Assembly: GCA_910589385.1 (NCBI GenBank)
Contig: CAJUTU010000001.1
Location: 186,001-250,000 of the forward strand
Direction: 5' to 3'
Length of the DNA stretch: 64,000 nucleotides
Origin: an uncultured Lachnospiraceae bacterium
Lineage (GTDB): Bacteria; Bacillota; Clostridia; Lachnospirales; Lachnospiraceae
In this document: positions 17,052-25,698 of the stretch, one piece after another
Numbering within the stretch: the first letter of the stretch is position 1
How the letters are laid out: the number at the start of each line of letters is the position of its first letter
Position numbers and translations under genes: made by a program
Notes under the pieces: model-generated
Databases searched by the model: none
Told to the model about the DNA's origin: nothing
What the model saw: only the letters and a program-made list of their open reading frames with translations

Positions 17052-17088
17052 CCTTTTCTCTATGTACTGTCCTTTCTCTATGTACTGT
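17052..17088 (-). repeat. Tandem duplication over the GH5 leader/ribosome site
   Basis: The 16 bases TTTCTCTATGTACTGT occur at 17055-17070 and again at 17073-17088 (plus-strand reading), so on the minus strand ACAGTACATAGAGAAA is followed by AGGA twice. The copy next to the gene provides the ribosome binding site AAAAGGAG. Confidence 0.75.
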
Positions 17089-17202
17089 GATATCAGAATA
17101 CCATCAAAACAGAAAACGAACCAGACCTAAAAGAGATTATCATAAAATGAATCGGAAAGATAATAAATATCAACGTATTTTTTGTCCCTAATCTGGATGC
17201 AA

Positions 17203-17232
17203 AAAAGGCTTTCCGAAAAACGGAAAGCCTTT
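17203..17232 (-). terminator. Rho-independent terminator after rpmF
   Basis: AAAGGCTTTCCG (17204-17215) and CGGAAAGCCTTT (17221-17232) form a 12-bp stem with an A5/T5 loop. On the minus strand it is followed by TTT. It ends the yceD-rpmF transcript. Confidence 0.8.
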
Positions 17233-17241
17233 TCCCTGCTA

Positions 17242-17421
17242 TTAATCAACAGTAATAATTTCTTTTTTGTTGTATGAGCCGCAAGCCTTACATACTCTGT
17301 GAGGCATCATAAGCTCTCCGCACTTGCTGCACTTTACCAAGTTTGGAGCGCTCATCTTCCAGTTCGCTCTTCTTTTATCTCTTCTTGCTTTTGAAGATTT
17401 ATTCTTTGGACAGATAGACAT
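17242..17421 (-). CDS. rpmF: Large ribosomal subunit protein bL32
   Basis: A 59-residue basic protein starting MSICPKNKSSKARRDKRRAN and containing two CxxC pairs, CSKCG and CKACG, that make the L32 zinc site. It ends EIITVD. It is a structural protein of the 50S subunit. GGAGG precedes the ATG at 17421. It lies about 100 bases downstream of the DUF177/YceD gene, the usual partner in an operon across bacteria, and is followed by a strong terminator. The zinc-binding cysteine-plus form is the standard one. Confidence 0.97.
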   Translation of the reverse strand: MSICPKNKSSKARRDKRRANWKMSAPNLVKCSKCGELMMPHRVCKACGSYNKKEIITVD

Positions 17422-17524
17422 CGGTTACACCTCCTTAAACTCTTTGTAATTATTCAGAATGGTACGCTATAATCCCCTTTACTGTGTAGACTGTCCACAG
17501 TGATATCGCCGCTATTCTGAATGC

Positions 17525-18043
17525 TCATAAACCATTAAACAACTCACGGGCAATTGACATCCTTGGGTCAAGTCCTGTGTCTTCACAGTCACAGTTTCCT
17601 TCATTCAAGTTCTGGCCGCAGATGCTGCAAATGCCCTTACAATCTTCCCTGCAAAGAACTTTTGTCGGCCATCCTGTCAATATCTCGTGAAAAAGCACGT
17701 CATCCACGTCAAGATGGTATCCGTCAATAAAGCCGGACTCATCGAATCCTTCTTTCAATTCTGCATCGGAACACCCCAAATCTACATATCTTGTGATATG
17801 CAGCGGAAATTCATACTCCACACTTTCCAGGCAGCGGTCACACGGAATCCGGAGCACAATCTCCGTATCCGCCTTAATCTCCAATTCCTTGCCCTTCAAA
17901 TGTGTAACAGCCACATGAACCGGTTCCTTCCGGATAACCGGATATACCCCAGACTTCAGCCGGACAGATTCCAAATCCGGCAGCACAGTCACGTCTATGG
18001 GCTTATGCTGTTCTGACAATACATCTGACAGGTTAATCAACAT
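17525..18043 (-). CDS. DUF177/YceD family protein
   Basis: A 172-residue protein of the YceD family, nearly always encoded before rpmF and linked to large ribosomal subunit or 23S rRNA maturation. Seen: the central IPCDRCLESVEYEF with its CxxC, and the C-terminal CREDCKGICSICGQNLN followed by DPRMSIARELF, the hallmark of the family. GGAG precedes the start and a near-consensus promoter lies about 35 bases upstream. Confidence 0.92.
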   Translation of the reverse strand: MLINLSDVLSEQHKPIDVTVLPDLESVRLKSGVYPVIRKEPVHVAVTHLKGKELEIKADTEIVLRIPCDRCLESVEYEFPLHITRYVDLGCSDAELKEGFDESGFIDGYHLDVDDVLFHEILTGWPTKVLCREDCKGICSICGQNLNEGNCDCEDTGLDPRMSIARELFNGL

Positions 18044-18071
18044 CGCTGTTACTCCTATTCATACCTAAATC

Positions 18072-18099
18072 ATTATATCACGAGAAATCTGTTTGTCAA
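18072..18099 (-). promoter_or_regulatory. Strong promoter of the yceD-rpmF operon
   Basis: Perfect TTGACA (18094-18099) and perfect TATAAT (18072-18077) on the minus strand with 16-base spacing; the -10 is also extended (TGA before it). This fits high, constitutive expression of a ribosomal protein operon. Confidence 0.8.
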
Positions 18100-18141
18100 C
18101 CAAAAAATAATTTATCAACGCTTTTTGTGGAAAGAAAGGAT

Positions 18142-19335
18142 TTATTTTACAAGCGCTACTGTCTCTCTTGCGATTGCCAGTTCTTCATTGGTCGGTACTA
18201 CCAATACTTTTACCTTGGAATCCGGAGTGGAGATGATCACTTCTTCGCCGCGCTTTGCATTTGCCTCTTTATCAATCTCAATGCCAAGATACTGCAGATA
18301 TCCGCAGACTCTCTCCCGCATTGCTCCGTCATTTTCACCGATACCTGCGGTAAATACGATATTGTCCACACCATTCATGGCTGCCGCATAAGAGCCAACG
18401 TATTTTGCCACCCTGTAACCAAATACTTCCAATGCAATCTGCGCCGGCTTCTTGCCTTCTTCTGCCGCTGCCGAAAGGTCGCGGAAATCACTGGATACGC
18501 CGTCGGACAGTCCATATACGCCGGATTCCTTGTTCAGCATCTTCATCAGGCCTGCAACATCCAGGTTTTCTTTCTTTGCAATGAATTCCAGGATTGCCGG
18601 GTCAATGTCGCCGGAACGTGTTCCCATTACCAGGCCTTCCAGTGGAGTCAATCCCATGGACGTATCTACAGACTTGCCGTTGAGTACTGCACAGATGCTG
18701 GCGCCGTTTCCAAGATGGCACACGATTGTCTTTGTCGCATCATAAGGAACTCCTACGATCTCTGCCACTCTCTTAGATACAAAGCTGTGGCTTGTCCCAT
18801 GGAAACCATAGCGTCTTACTTTGTATTTATCATAGTATGCATAGGGAAGGCCATACATATATGCCTTTTCCGGCATGGTCTGATGGAACGCCGTATCAAA
18901 TACACCTACCATCGGAGTGCCGGGCATCAGCTTCTCGCATGCATTGATGCCGATCAGGTTTGCCGGGTTGTGCAGAGGAGCAAGGTCGTTACACTCTTCT
19001 ACCGCTTTCTTCATTTCCTCTGTGATCAAAGCCGAAGAAGCAAACTTCTCACCGCCATGTACCACACGGTGGCCCACAGCGCCAATCTCATCCAGGCTCT
19101 TTACAACACCGGTATCCGGGTCGGTCAAAGCATCAATGACAAACTGGATTGCCTCTGTATGGGTAGGCATTGCTTTGTCAGATTTCACCTTTTCACCGCC
19201 TGCCGGCTGATAGGTCAGGCTTCCGTCAATCCCGATTCTCTCGCAGAGTCCTTTTGCCAGGACTTCTTCGGAATCAGAATTAATCAACTGGAATTTTAAA
19301 GAAGAGCTTCCACAATTTATAACTAATACATTCAT
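18142..19335 (-). CDS. ackA: Acetate kinase
   Basis: A 397-residue enzyme converting acetyl phosphate and ADP to acetate and ATP, the energy-yielding last step of acetate fermentation. Seen: N-terminal MNVLVINCGSSSLKFQL, the phosphate site GHRVVHGGEKF, FDTAFHQTMPE, YGFHGTSHSFV, CHLGNGASICAV and FTAGIGEN. The start at 19335 matches the family and has AGGAGG upstream; the frame continues 19 codons further without a site. It lies about 100 bases downstream of pta on the same strand, so the two form the acetate operon. Confidence 0.97.
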   Translation of the reverse strand: MNVLVINCGSSSLKFQLINSDSEEVLAKGLCERIGIDGSLTYQPAGGEKVKSDKAMPTHTEAIQFVIDALTDPDTGVVKSLDEIGAVGHRVVHGGEKFASSALITEEMKKAVEECNDLAPLHNPANLIGINACEKLMPGTPMVGVFDTAFHQTMPEKAYMYGLPYAYYDKYKVRRYGFHGTSHSFVSKRVAEIVGVPYDATKTIVCHLGNGASICAVLNGKSVDTSMGLTPLEGLVMGTRSGDIDPAILEFIAKKENLDVAGLMKMLNKESGVYGLSDGVSSDFRDLSAAAEEGKKPAQIALEVFGYRVAKYVGSYAAAMNGVDNIVFTAGIGENDGAMRERVCGYLQYLGIEIDKEANAKRGEEVIISTPDSKVKVLVVPTNEELAIARETVALVK

Positions 19336-19432
19336 TTCTTCATGTTCCTCCTGATATTGTGTTTTGCAGCAATTCAGAACAGCGGCAGACAATTCTTTGA
19401 TCCACTGTTCTGGATCCTTATAAATTCATTTC

Positions 19433-20425
19433 TCAACCCTGTGCCTGTACGGCTGTGATCGCAACGACGCCTTCAATGTCTTCCGCACTGCATCCGCGGG
19501 ACAGATCATTGACCGGAGCCGCAATCCCCTGGGTAAGTGGTCCATAAGCCTCAGCCTTTGCCAATCTCTGAGCCAGCTTATATCCGATATTTCCTGCATC
19601 CAGATCCGGGAAGATCAATACGTTGGCATGTCCTGCTACCGGGCTGCCCGGAGCCTTGGATTCTCCTATGGAAGGAACAATCGCCGCATCAAGCTGCAGT
19701 TCTCCGTCCAGCTTCAATTCCGGCGCCATCTCCTTTGCGATCCGGGTTGCTTCGACTACTTTGTCTACATCTGCATGCTTTGCACTTCCCTTTGTAGAGT
19801 GGGAAAGCATTGCCACGATCGGCTCCTTGCCGGTCAGAACACGGAAAGACTCTGCGGAAGAGATTGCGATGTTGGCCAGCTTCTCTGGATCCGGATTCTG
19901 CTCCAGACCGGAATCTCCGAAGATAAAGGTTCCGTCTGCGCCCATATCGCAGTTTGGCACAACCATTACGAAAAATGCGGAAACCAGCTTTGTGCCCGGT
20001 TTTGTCTTCAGAATCTGCAGGCAGGGACGCAGTGTATCTGCAGTAGAATGGCATGCGCCTGATACCATACCGTCAGCATCACCCATCTTCACCATCATAA
20101 CACCATAGTATAAGTAGTTATTGAGCAGGAGTTCTTTTGCCTGCTCTTCGGTCATGCCCTTTTTCTGGCGCAATTCTACAAGCTTTGCGATATAACTCTC
20201 TGTCTTATCACTGGTTGCAGGGTCTATGATCGTTGCACCGGAAATGTCGTATCCTGCTCCTACTTTTTCAATCTGCTCTTTGCTTCCTACCAGGATCAGC
20301 TTAGCTGTCCCTTCCTTCAAAACCGCCTCCGCAGCCTTGTAAGTCCTCTCGTCTTCCGTCTCAGGAAGCACAATTGTCTTGATGTCTGACTTTGCTCTTG
20401 CTTTGATTTCATCAATAAATCCCAT
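19433..20425 (-). CDS. pta: Phosphate acetyltransferase
   Basis: A 330-residue short-form Pta that makes acetyl phosphate from acetyl-CoA. It begins MGFIDEIKARAKSDIKTIVL and contains DADGMVSGACHSTADTLRP, FFVMVVPN and the C-terminal SDxxG-type region LIFPDLDAGNIGYKLAQRL. It has no N-terminal DRTGG regulatory domain, as usual in Clostridia. Its promoter is close by and ackA follows, giving acetyl-CoA to acetate with ATP formation. Confidence 0.97.
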   Translation of the reverse strand: MGFIDEIKARAKSDIKTIVLPETEDERTYKAAEAVLKEGTAKLILVGSKEQIEKVGAGYDISGATIIDPATSDKTESYIAKLVELRQKKGMTEEQAKELLLNNYLYYGVMMVKMGDADGMVSGACHSTADTLRPCLQILKTKPGTKLVSAFFVMVVPNCDMGADGTFIFGDSGLEQNPDPEKLANIAISSAESFRVLTGKEPIVAMLSHSTKGSAKHADVDKVVEATRIAKEMAPELKLDGELQLDAAIVPSIGESKAPGSPVAGHANVLIFPDLDAGNIGYKLAQRLAKAEAYGPLTQGIAAPVNDLSRGCSAEDIEGVVAITAVQAQG

Positions 20426-20458
20426 AATTAAAAGCCACCTTTCATTTTTCTACATATA

Positions 20459-20487
20459 ATTATAACGCAAACGTTTTTTGTATACAA
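20459..20487 (-). promoter_or_regulatory. pta-ackA promoter
   Basis: Minus-strand TTGTAT (20482-20487) and TATAAT (20459-20464) with 17-base spacing; the transcript would begin near 20452, about 27 bases before the pta start codon. Confidence 0.7.
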
Positions 20488-20533
20488 GATATTTCCATGT
20501 CTATTTTTTAATACAATATCCCATACCGCCTGT

Positions 20534-21874
20534 TTAAATTCTCAAGTGAAAAAATGCTGTTACGATCGTAAAGTACATCAGGATCGTACAGGTATCCATG
20601 ATCGTCGAGATCAGCGGCGCCGCCATGATCGCCGGGTCCACCCCGATTTTTTTCGCCAGAAGCGGCAGGGTACATCCGATACATTTTGCCATAGCCACCA
20701 CTGCGATCATCGTAACTCCCAATGCCACAGCCAGCATCACATCATGGTCATACATCACATAAATCCGTACTCCGTTGACAATTGAGAGCAGGATGCCTAC
20801 TACACAAGCCACTCGTATTTCTTTAAAAATAACCCGGAAGAAATCTTTAAATTCGATCTCCCCTACTGCCAGTCCCCGGATGACCATGGTAGAACTCTGG
20901 GAACCACAGTTTCCGCTGGTTCCCATAAGCATGGGAATAAAGGTGATGAGTACCGGCATTACGGACATAGCCTCCTCATAATGGCCCAGGATTTCCCCTG
21001 TCACTGTTGCCGACAGCATCAAAAGCATGAGCCACAGAGAACGGTTTTTCGCATGGCGAAATACCGAAGTCCCAAAGTAAGAATCCTCATTGGGGCTGAC
21101 ACCGGCCATGATGCTGATGTCTTCCGTGGCCTCATCCTGCAGGACGTACATCGCATCGTCTACCGTTACGATTCCAACGAGGCAGTTCTCATGGTCAATG
21201 ATCGGCATGGCCACCAGACCATATTTCCGGATGGCAGAAGCAACCTCCTCCCGGTCATCCAAGGTATTCGCACAGAGGACATTCTCGTCCATGATCTCTT
21301 CGATCAGCCTGGATTCCCCCGCAGTCAGAAGATCCTTTACATCGACCACGCCGATCAGCCGCTTTTTTTCTGTGACATAGCATGTGTAGATCGTCTCCCT
21401 GTTGATCCCGACCTGACGGATCTTTAGGATGGCCTCTTCTACTGTCATCTCTTTACGCAGGCTGACATAGTCTACATTCATGATGCTTCCGGCGCTGTCT
21501 TCTGGATATTTAAGCAGGGCATTGATCTTTTTTCTCGTATCCTCGTCCGTCACCATCAACAGCCTGTCCACCACATTAGCAGGCATCTCTTCGAGCACAT
21601 CCACCGTATCATCCACATACATCTCGTCCATGACTTCTTCCAGCTCGGAGTCTGTCAGCGTATTGATCAGATATTCACGCATATCACTGTTCATATCTGT
21701 AAATACATCCGCTGCTTCTTCCTTTGCCAAAAGACGGAAGATCAGGATCATCTGCTTTTTGCTGATGTCTTCGAGTACTTCCACAATATCCACAGGATGC
21801 ACGGTTTCTAACAGTTCTTTTAATTCCTTAAATTTACGCTCCTCAAGCAATGCAAGTATCTGTTCTTTTGTCAT
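20534..21874 (-). CDS. mgtE: Magnesium transporter MgtE
   Basis: A 446-residue Mg2+ channel of the inner membrane. The N-terminal superhelical domain (about 1-125) is followed by two CBS domains (about 130-250, with MNVDYVSLRKEMTVEEAI and VASAIRKYGLVAMPIIDHEN) and five membrane helices with the pore signature MGTSGNCGSQSST. The start is set at the ATG at 21874, eight bases after AGAGGG; a GTG three codons earlier is too close to that site. No M-box riboswitch fits in the short leader. Mg2+ gating is expected from the CBS domains. Confidence 0.94.
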   Translation of the reverse strand: MTKEQILALLEERKFKELKELLETVHPVDIVEVLEDISKKQMILIFRLLAKEEAADVFTDMNSDMREYLINTLTDSELEEVMDEMYVDDTVDVLEEMPANVVDRLLMVTDEDTRKKINALLKYPEDSAGSIMNVDYVSLRKEMTVEEAILKIRQVGINRETIYTCYVTEKKRLIGVVDVKDLLTAGESRLIEEIMDENVLCANTLDDREEVASAIRKYGLVAMPIIDHENCLVGIVTVDDAMYVLQDEATEDISIMAGVSPNEDSYFGTSVFRHAKNRSLWLMLLMLSATVTGEILGHYEEAMSVMPVLITFIPMLMGTSGNCGSQSSTMVIRGLAVGEIEFKDFFRVIFKEIRVACVVGILLSIVNGVRIYVMYDHDVMLAVALGVTMIAVVAMAKCIGCTLPLLAKKIGVDPAIMAAPLISTIMDTCTILMYFTIVTAFFHLRI

Positions 21875-21909
21875 TCCATGCACCCTCTTTCCTAATATAA
21901 ATGGTTATA

Positions 21910-21919
21910 GTAACGTTAC
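21910..21919. promoter_or_regulatory. 10-bp palindrome between mgtE and tmcAL
   Basis: GTAACGTTAC is a perfect 10-bp palindrome, with a further GTAAC half-site about 14 bases away on the tmcAL side (TAGTAACC). It lies in the short divergent region and might be a protein-binding site. Confidence 0.3.
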
Positions 21920-22028
21920 GATAAAAACATAGTAACCGCAATTCTATCATTTATTTTTTGACAATAGAATGCTTTTTTGTACTTTTTATAGTATAATGGT
22001 TCTCAAAAAGATATACAAGGAGTTTCTC

Positions 22029-23315
22029 ATGAAAATTGTCGGTTTAATCACAGAATACAATCCATTTCACAATGGACACCAATACCATATACAGACCGCA
22101 AAAGAGGCCACAGGAGCAGATTTAGCGGTGGTGATCATGAGCGGCGACTATGTACAGCGCGGCACTTCCGCCATTATGCCCAAACGGCTTCGTGCCGAGA
22201 TGGCGCTGAAATGCGGCGCAGCCGCAGTATTCGAGCTGCCCGTCTGCTATGCCACCGGCAGCGCCGAATTATTTGCTTTCGGAGCGGTCTCTTTTCTGGA
22301 TCAATTGGGAATTGTGGATTCGCTCTGTTTTGGATGTGAATGCAGTGATTTAGAAGGCCTCAAAAAAGTTGCAGACATCCTGTCGGAAGAACCAGAAGAA
22401 TATCAGAAGCTTTTGAAAAGCTTTTTGAAGCAAGGAATGTCATTTCCTTCTGCGCGGGAAGAAACCCTTGCCGCTTATATGAAAGATGAGGATTATTCTT
22501 TTCTGCTCCACGACCCGAACAACATCCTCGGCATAGAATATTTGAAAGCGCTGAAAAAGCTGGGCAGCAAAATCCGCCCCTATACCATCCGGCGAAAAGG
22601 TTCCCATTATCATGACCAGGATCTGAAATCATCCTTTAGTTCTGCTTCTGCCATCCGCTCTCTGCTGGCCTATTCCGGCTCTGCACTTAGCGGCATGTCC
22701 ACAGCAAGGACTTTTGAGAACACTTCCTTTGTCAATATCCTTGGTGAGCTGGAAGAGCAAGTGCCTTATAGCTGCCTGGAACTTTTAAAGGATTATCACA
22801 GGGTAAAATATCCGATTTATCAAAATGATTTTTCTCTGATCTTAAAGTACAAGCTGCTGAACAAGCGTCCGGACACACTTCCCCGGTATATGGATGTATC
22901 CAAGGAACTTGCCAACCGCATCTGCGGACAGCTAAACAACTATTTTAATTATAAACAGTTCTGCGAACTGCTGAAAACAAGGGAAATTACACAGACTCGT
23001 ATCAACCGCGCCCTGCTACATATCATGCTGGGCATCAAAAAAAATGCAGTCAATGAATATCTGGAAAATGGCCCACATTTTTACGCCCGTCTTCTTGGAT
23101 TCCGCCGCGACTCTGAGAAAGTGGTCTCAGCGATTGCAAAAAAAAGCTCGCTGCCGCTGCTTACGAAACCCTATCAGGATGAAGAGCTTGACCCGACCGG
23201 AAGAAAAATGCTGACCCATGATATTCTGGCTTCTAACCTGTATACATCCGTTGTGACAGACAAATATAAAACTGCATTTGAAAATGAATATCATCAGGGA
23301 GTTTTAAAGATCTGA
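22029..23315 (+). CDS. tmcAL: tRNA(Met) cytidine acetate ligase
   Basis: A 428-residue nucleotidyltransferase-like enzyme of the YlbM/TmcAL family, which uses ATP and acetate to make N4-acetylcytidine at the wobble position of elongator tRNA-Met. The start MKIVGLITEYNPFHNGHQYH carries the HxGH motif (HNGH), followed by MSGDYVQRGTSAIM. AAGGAG precedes the ATG at 22029; the upstream in-frame codons lack a site. A TATAAT lies at 21992-21997. Its use of acetate is notable beside pta-ackA, though that neighbourhood may be chance. Confidence 0.9.
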   Translation: MKIVGLITEYNPFHNGHQYHIQTAKEATGADLAVVIMSGDYVQRGTSAIMPKRLRAEMALKCGAAAVFELPVCYATGSAELFAFGAVSFLDQLGIVDSLCFGCECSDLEGLKKVADILSEEPEEYQKLLKSFLKQGMSFPSAREETLAAYMKDEDYSFLLHDPNNILGIEYLKALKKLGSKIRPYTIRRKGSHYHDQDLKSSFSSASAIRSLLAYSGSALSGMSTARTFENTSFVNILGELEEQVPYSCLELLKDYHRVKYPIYQNDFSLILKYKLLNKRPDTLPRYMDVSKELANRICGQLNNYFNYKQFCELLKTREITQTRINRALLHIMLGIKKNAVNEYLENGPHFYARLLGFRRDSEKVVSAIAKKSSLPLLTKPYQDEELDPTGRKMLTHDILASNLYTSVVTDKYKTAFENEYHQGVLKI

Positions 23316-23359
23316 AGATACTAACAAAAAAATAACCAAAGAACAAAAGAGGTAATTTT

Positions 23360-24187
23360 ATGCATTTTACAACAATATTTATCTGGTTTGTATTATATAG
23401 TATTTTAGGCTGGATTTACGAAACAATCTACTGCAGCGTAAAAACTTTAAAATGGGATAACCGCGGAATGCTCATCGGGCCATACTGCCCGATCTACGGA
23501 GTGGGCGCTGTGCTCGACGTTTTAGTCTGCGGCGGACTTCCGAATTATGGCGCGGTGTTTTTAACATGTATGCTTGGCTCCGCGGTGCTGGAATACACTA
23601 CATCCTACGCGACGGAAAAGCTGTTTCATGCGGTCTGGTGGGATTACAGCGATCTGCCCCTGAATATCAAAGGACGGATCTGCCTGCCCTGTTCACTTGG
23701 ATTTGGCGCTGCCGGAATCATTGTCTTGTATGGTATCCATCCATACATGTCTCGCATCACAGATTCCCTTCCGCTTTACTGGCAGGAACCTGTCGCTTTA
23801 TTATTGATGGCGGTTTTTTCAACAGACTGTGCATTGACAGCAGATTCTCTGATCGCCCTCAATGTCAAGCTGGAGACTACCTTAAATGCTATCGACTTAC
23901 AGATTTCAGAAAAATACGATGCATTTATCGAAAATACGAAGCAAAACCTGTCCGAAGGCCTGACCACACTGAAAGAAAAAGTTTCTATGGAAGAATTCCG
24001 CGAACACAGGATGATGGAGGAATTAAAAAATACACTTTCAACCATGAACTGGAACCAGACCCGTGCTCTTCGTTCCTCCGTAACTTTCCGGCATACAAAA
24101 TATAATGAACTGGGTAACAAGATGAAACAGCATGTTCTCCTATTCCGCCACAAAAAATCTGACGGAAATATGACATCCGAAAATTAG
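23360..24187 (+). CDS. PF06541-type membrane protein (putative ABC transporter permease family)
   Basis: A 275-residue protein with about five membrane helices in residues 1-165 and a charged helical tail in the cytoplasm (about 175-275, with TTLKEKVSMEEFREHRMMEE). The opening FIWFVLYSILGWIYETIYCS and then GMLIGPYCPIYGVGAV are typical of the PF06541 family, loosely called putative ABC-transporter permeases though no ATPase is ever adjacent. It follows tmcAL by 44 bases and precedes an HD-domain gene by 26, so the three are probably one transcript. Function unknown. Confidence 0.8.
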   Translation: MHFTTIFIWFVLYSILGWIYETIYCSVKTLKWDNRGMLIGPYCPIYGVGAVLDVLVCGGLPNYGAVFLTCMLGSAVLEYTTSYATEKLFHAVWWDYSDLPLNIKGRICLPCSLGFGAAGIIVLYGIHPYMSRITDSLPLYWQEPVALLLMAVFSTDCALTADSLIALNVKLETTLNAIDLQISEKYDAFIENTKQNLSEGLTTLKEKVSMEEFREHRMMEELKNTLSTMNWNQTRALRSSVTFRHTKYNELGNKMKQHVLLFRHKKSDGNMTSEN

Positions 24188-24213
24188 AAAAAGTTAAAAA
24201 AGGAAGAATTTTT

Positions 24214-24687
24214 ATGAAGTTGACTTCGCATGAGAAAATAGAAATCAAAAACCTCCTGCACGGCTTGAACCGGACAAAGGAGGCAGAGCTTATGAAGCAT
24301 TATATCCAGCATGGACAGATCTCAACTTATGAGCATGTGCTCAGTGTGACCCGGCTCAGTTTTTACCTAAACCGCCGTTTTCATCTGGGCGCATCGGATT
24401 CCGAACTGGTACGCGGCGCTTTTCTCCATGATTTTTATCTGTACGACTGGCATGACAGCCATTCCCACGAACGTCTGCATGGATTCCATCACCCTGCAGT
24501 CGCGCTGAAAAATGCATTGAAGCGCTATAAGCTGTCGCCTGTGGAACAAAACATCATCAGAAGCCACATGTGGCCTCTGACACTTTTCTCATTCCCCAGG
24601 TGCCGGGCGGCCTTTATTGTCTGTATTACAGATAAAATCTGCTCCACCTATGAGACCATTGTGCGGAAAAGCAGCTTTCCCTGCTAG
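24214..24687 (+). CDS. HD-domain phosphohydrolase-like protein
   Basis: A 157-residue small HD-domain protein. Seen: STYEHVLSVTRLSFYL (first metal His), GAFLHDFYLYDW (the HD pair), HPAVALKNALKRY and IIRSHMWPL, then the second-metal Asp in CITDKICSTYE. Such proteins hydrolyse phosphate esters, often of nucleotides. The substrate is not known. It ends the tmcAL unit; a bidirectional terminator follows. Confidence 0.8.
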   Translation: MKLTSHEKIEIKNLLHGLNRTKEAELMKHYIQHGQISTYEHVLSVTRLSFYLNRRFHLGASDSELVRGAFLHDFYLYDWHDSHSHERLHGFHHPAVALKNALKRYKLSPVEQNIIRSHMWPLTLFSFPRCRAAFIVCITDKICSTYETIVRKSSFPC

Positions 24688-24718
24688 AGTACATACAATA
24701 GAAAGATTATAATGCAAA

Positions 24719-24762
24719 AGATGTAAAGCCTTTCAACAAAATGAAAAACTTTACATCTTTTT
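24719..24762. terminator. Bidirectional terminator between HD-domain and degV genes
   Basis: AGATGTAAAG (24719-24728) and CTTTACATCT (24749-24758) make a 10-bp stem followed by TTTT on the plus strand and by TTT on the minus strand. It serves both convergent genes. Confidence 0.8.
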
Positions 24763-24769
24763 AAGCATC

Positions 24770-25627
24770 TCAGACTTTTTTCGTACAAGTCACTGCCAGG
24801 GAGCCTGCTCCGATATGACAGGCAACACTCAGTGAAAGCGGCGACTCCATAATCTCAAATCTTGGGAAACGGCTCCGGATCTCTTCTTTCCATTCTGCCG
24901 CTTCTTCCTTACTGCATGTATACGCCATTCCCAGGATCAATTGAGATTCTTTCCCTGCAAATCTCTCTTTCATGTCCTTTTCGATCGCCTGCAGCATAGT
25001 CCGCTTGGCTGCTTTCCAGCCACGCACTTTTGCATAGGCATCCAGCTTTTCGCCCTGAATCTGCAATACAGGCTTTAAGTTCAGCACAGTTCCCAGTGCA
25101 GCGGCCGCCGGGGTGATCCTTCCGCCTTTTTTGAGATATTTTAAAGTATCCACAGTAATATAGATCGTAGACTCGAATTTTTCTTCTTCTAAAATCTTTT
25201 TAATCTCTACGGCTGATTTTCCTGCATCCCGCAGTTTCATGGCATCCAATACAGACTGCTCCTGGGTCACCGAAATCCTCTGGTTGTTCACCACCTGTAC
25301 TCTTCCGTTGTAATCTTCTGACAACGAAATAGCCGTCTCACAGGAACTGCTCAGCCCGCTGGACATGGGAATGTGGATCAGTTCGTCATGTTCTTCTAAA
25401 ATCTTGTTCCACAGATCAAGGACATCACCAGGAGACGGCTGGGATGTAGAAATATCCGCATCCTGTGCGAGACGCTTATAAAATTCTTCCTGTGTCAGTG
25501 TAATGTCTTCTAAAAAGAGCTCTCCATTAATATAAAAAGGCATAGGAAGAACATATATCCCCATTTCCTTCCCCTTTGCCTGTGTAATTCCACTGTTACT
25601 ATCAGTCACAATCGCTATCTTACTCAT
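24770..25627 (-). CDS. DegV family fatty-acid-binding protein
   Basis: A 285-residue DegV/FakB-type protein. It starts MSKIAIVTDSNSGITQAKG and contains the typical SQPSPGD, MSSGLSSS and LNLKPVLQIQGEKL segments. Family members bind a fatty acid in a deep pocket; FakB proteins present it to the kinase FakA. No FakA-like gene is in the window. It could take part in exogenous fatty acid uptake. Its start is preceded by a purine-rich site (GGTAGGAGAT). Confidence 0.9.
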   Translation of the reverse strand: MSKIAIVTDSNSGITQAKGKEMGIYVLPMPFYINGELFLEDITLTQEEFYKRLAQDADISTSQPSPGDVLDLWNKILEEHDELIHIPMSSGLSSSCETAISLSEDYNGRVQVVNNQRISVTQEQSVLDAMKLRDAGKSAVEIKKILEEEKFESTIYITVDTLKYLKKGGRITPAAAALGTVLNLKPVLQIQGEKLDAYAKVRGWKAAKRTMLQAIEKDMKERFAGKESQLILGMAYTCSKEEAAEWKEEIRSRFPRFEIMESPLSLSVACHIGAGSLAVTCTKKV

Positions 25628-25657
25628 TATTATCTCCTACCTTTCAGGAACTGCCTC

Positions 25658-25685
25658 AACATAATTTATAGATTTAGCTTGTCTA
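25658..25685 (-). promoter_or_regulatory. Probable degV promoter
   Basis: Minus-strand TAGACA (25680-25685) and TATGTT (25658-25663) with 16-base spacing. It also separates degV from the PFL gene upstream. Confidence 0.45.
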
Positions 25686-25698
25686 AAGCAGTCATCCC

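Noticed and set aside
18127..19299. 390-codon plus-strand frame opposite ackA
   Set aside because: It is antisense to a certain gene, rich in Cys/His/Arg, with no ribosome site; it results from the codon bias of ackA.
21884..22028. M-box magnesium riboswitch upstream of mgtE
   Set aside because: The divergent gap is only about 150 bases and none of the conserved M-box elements was seen.
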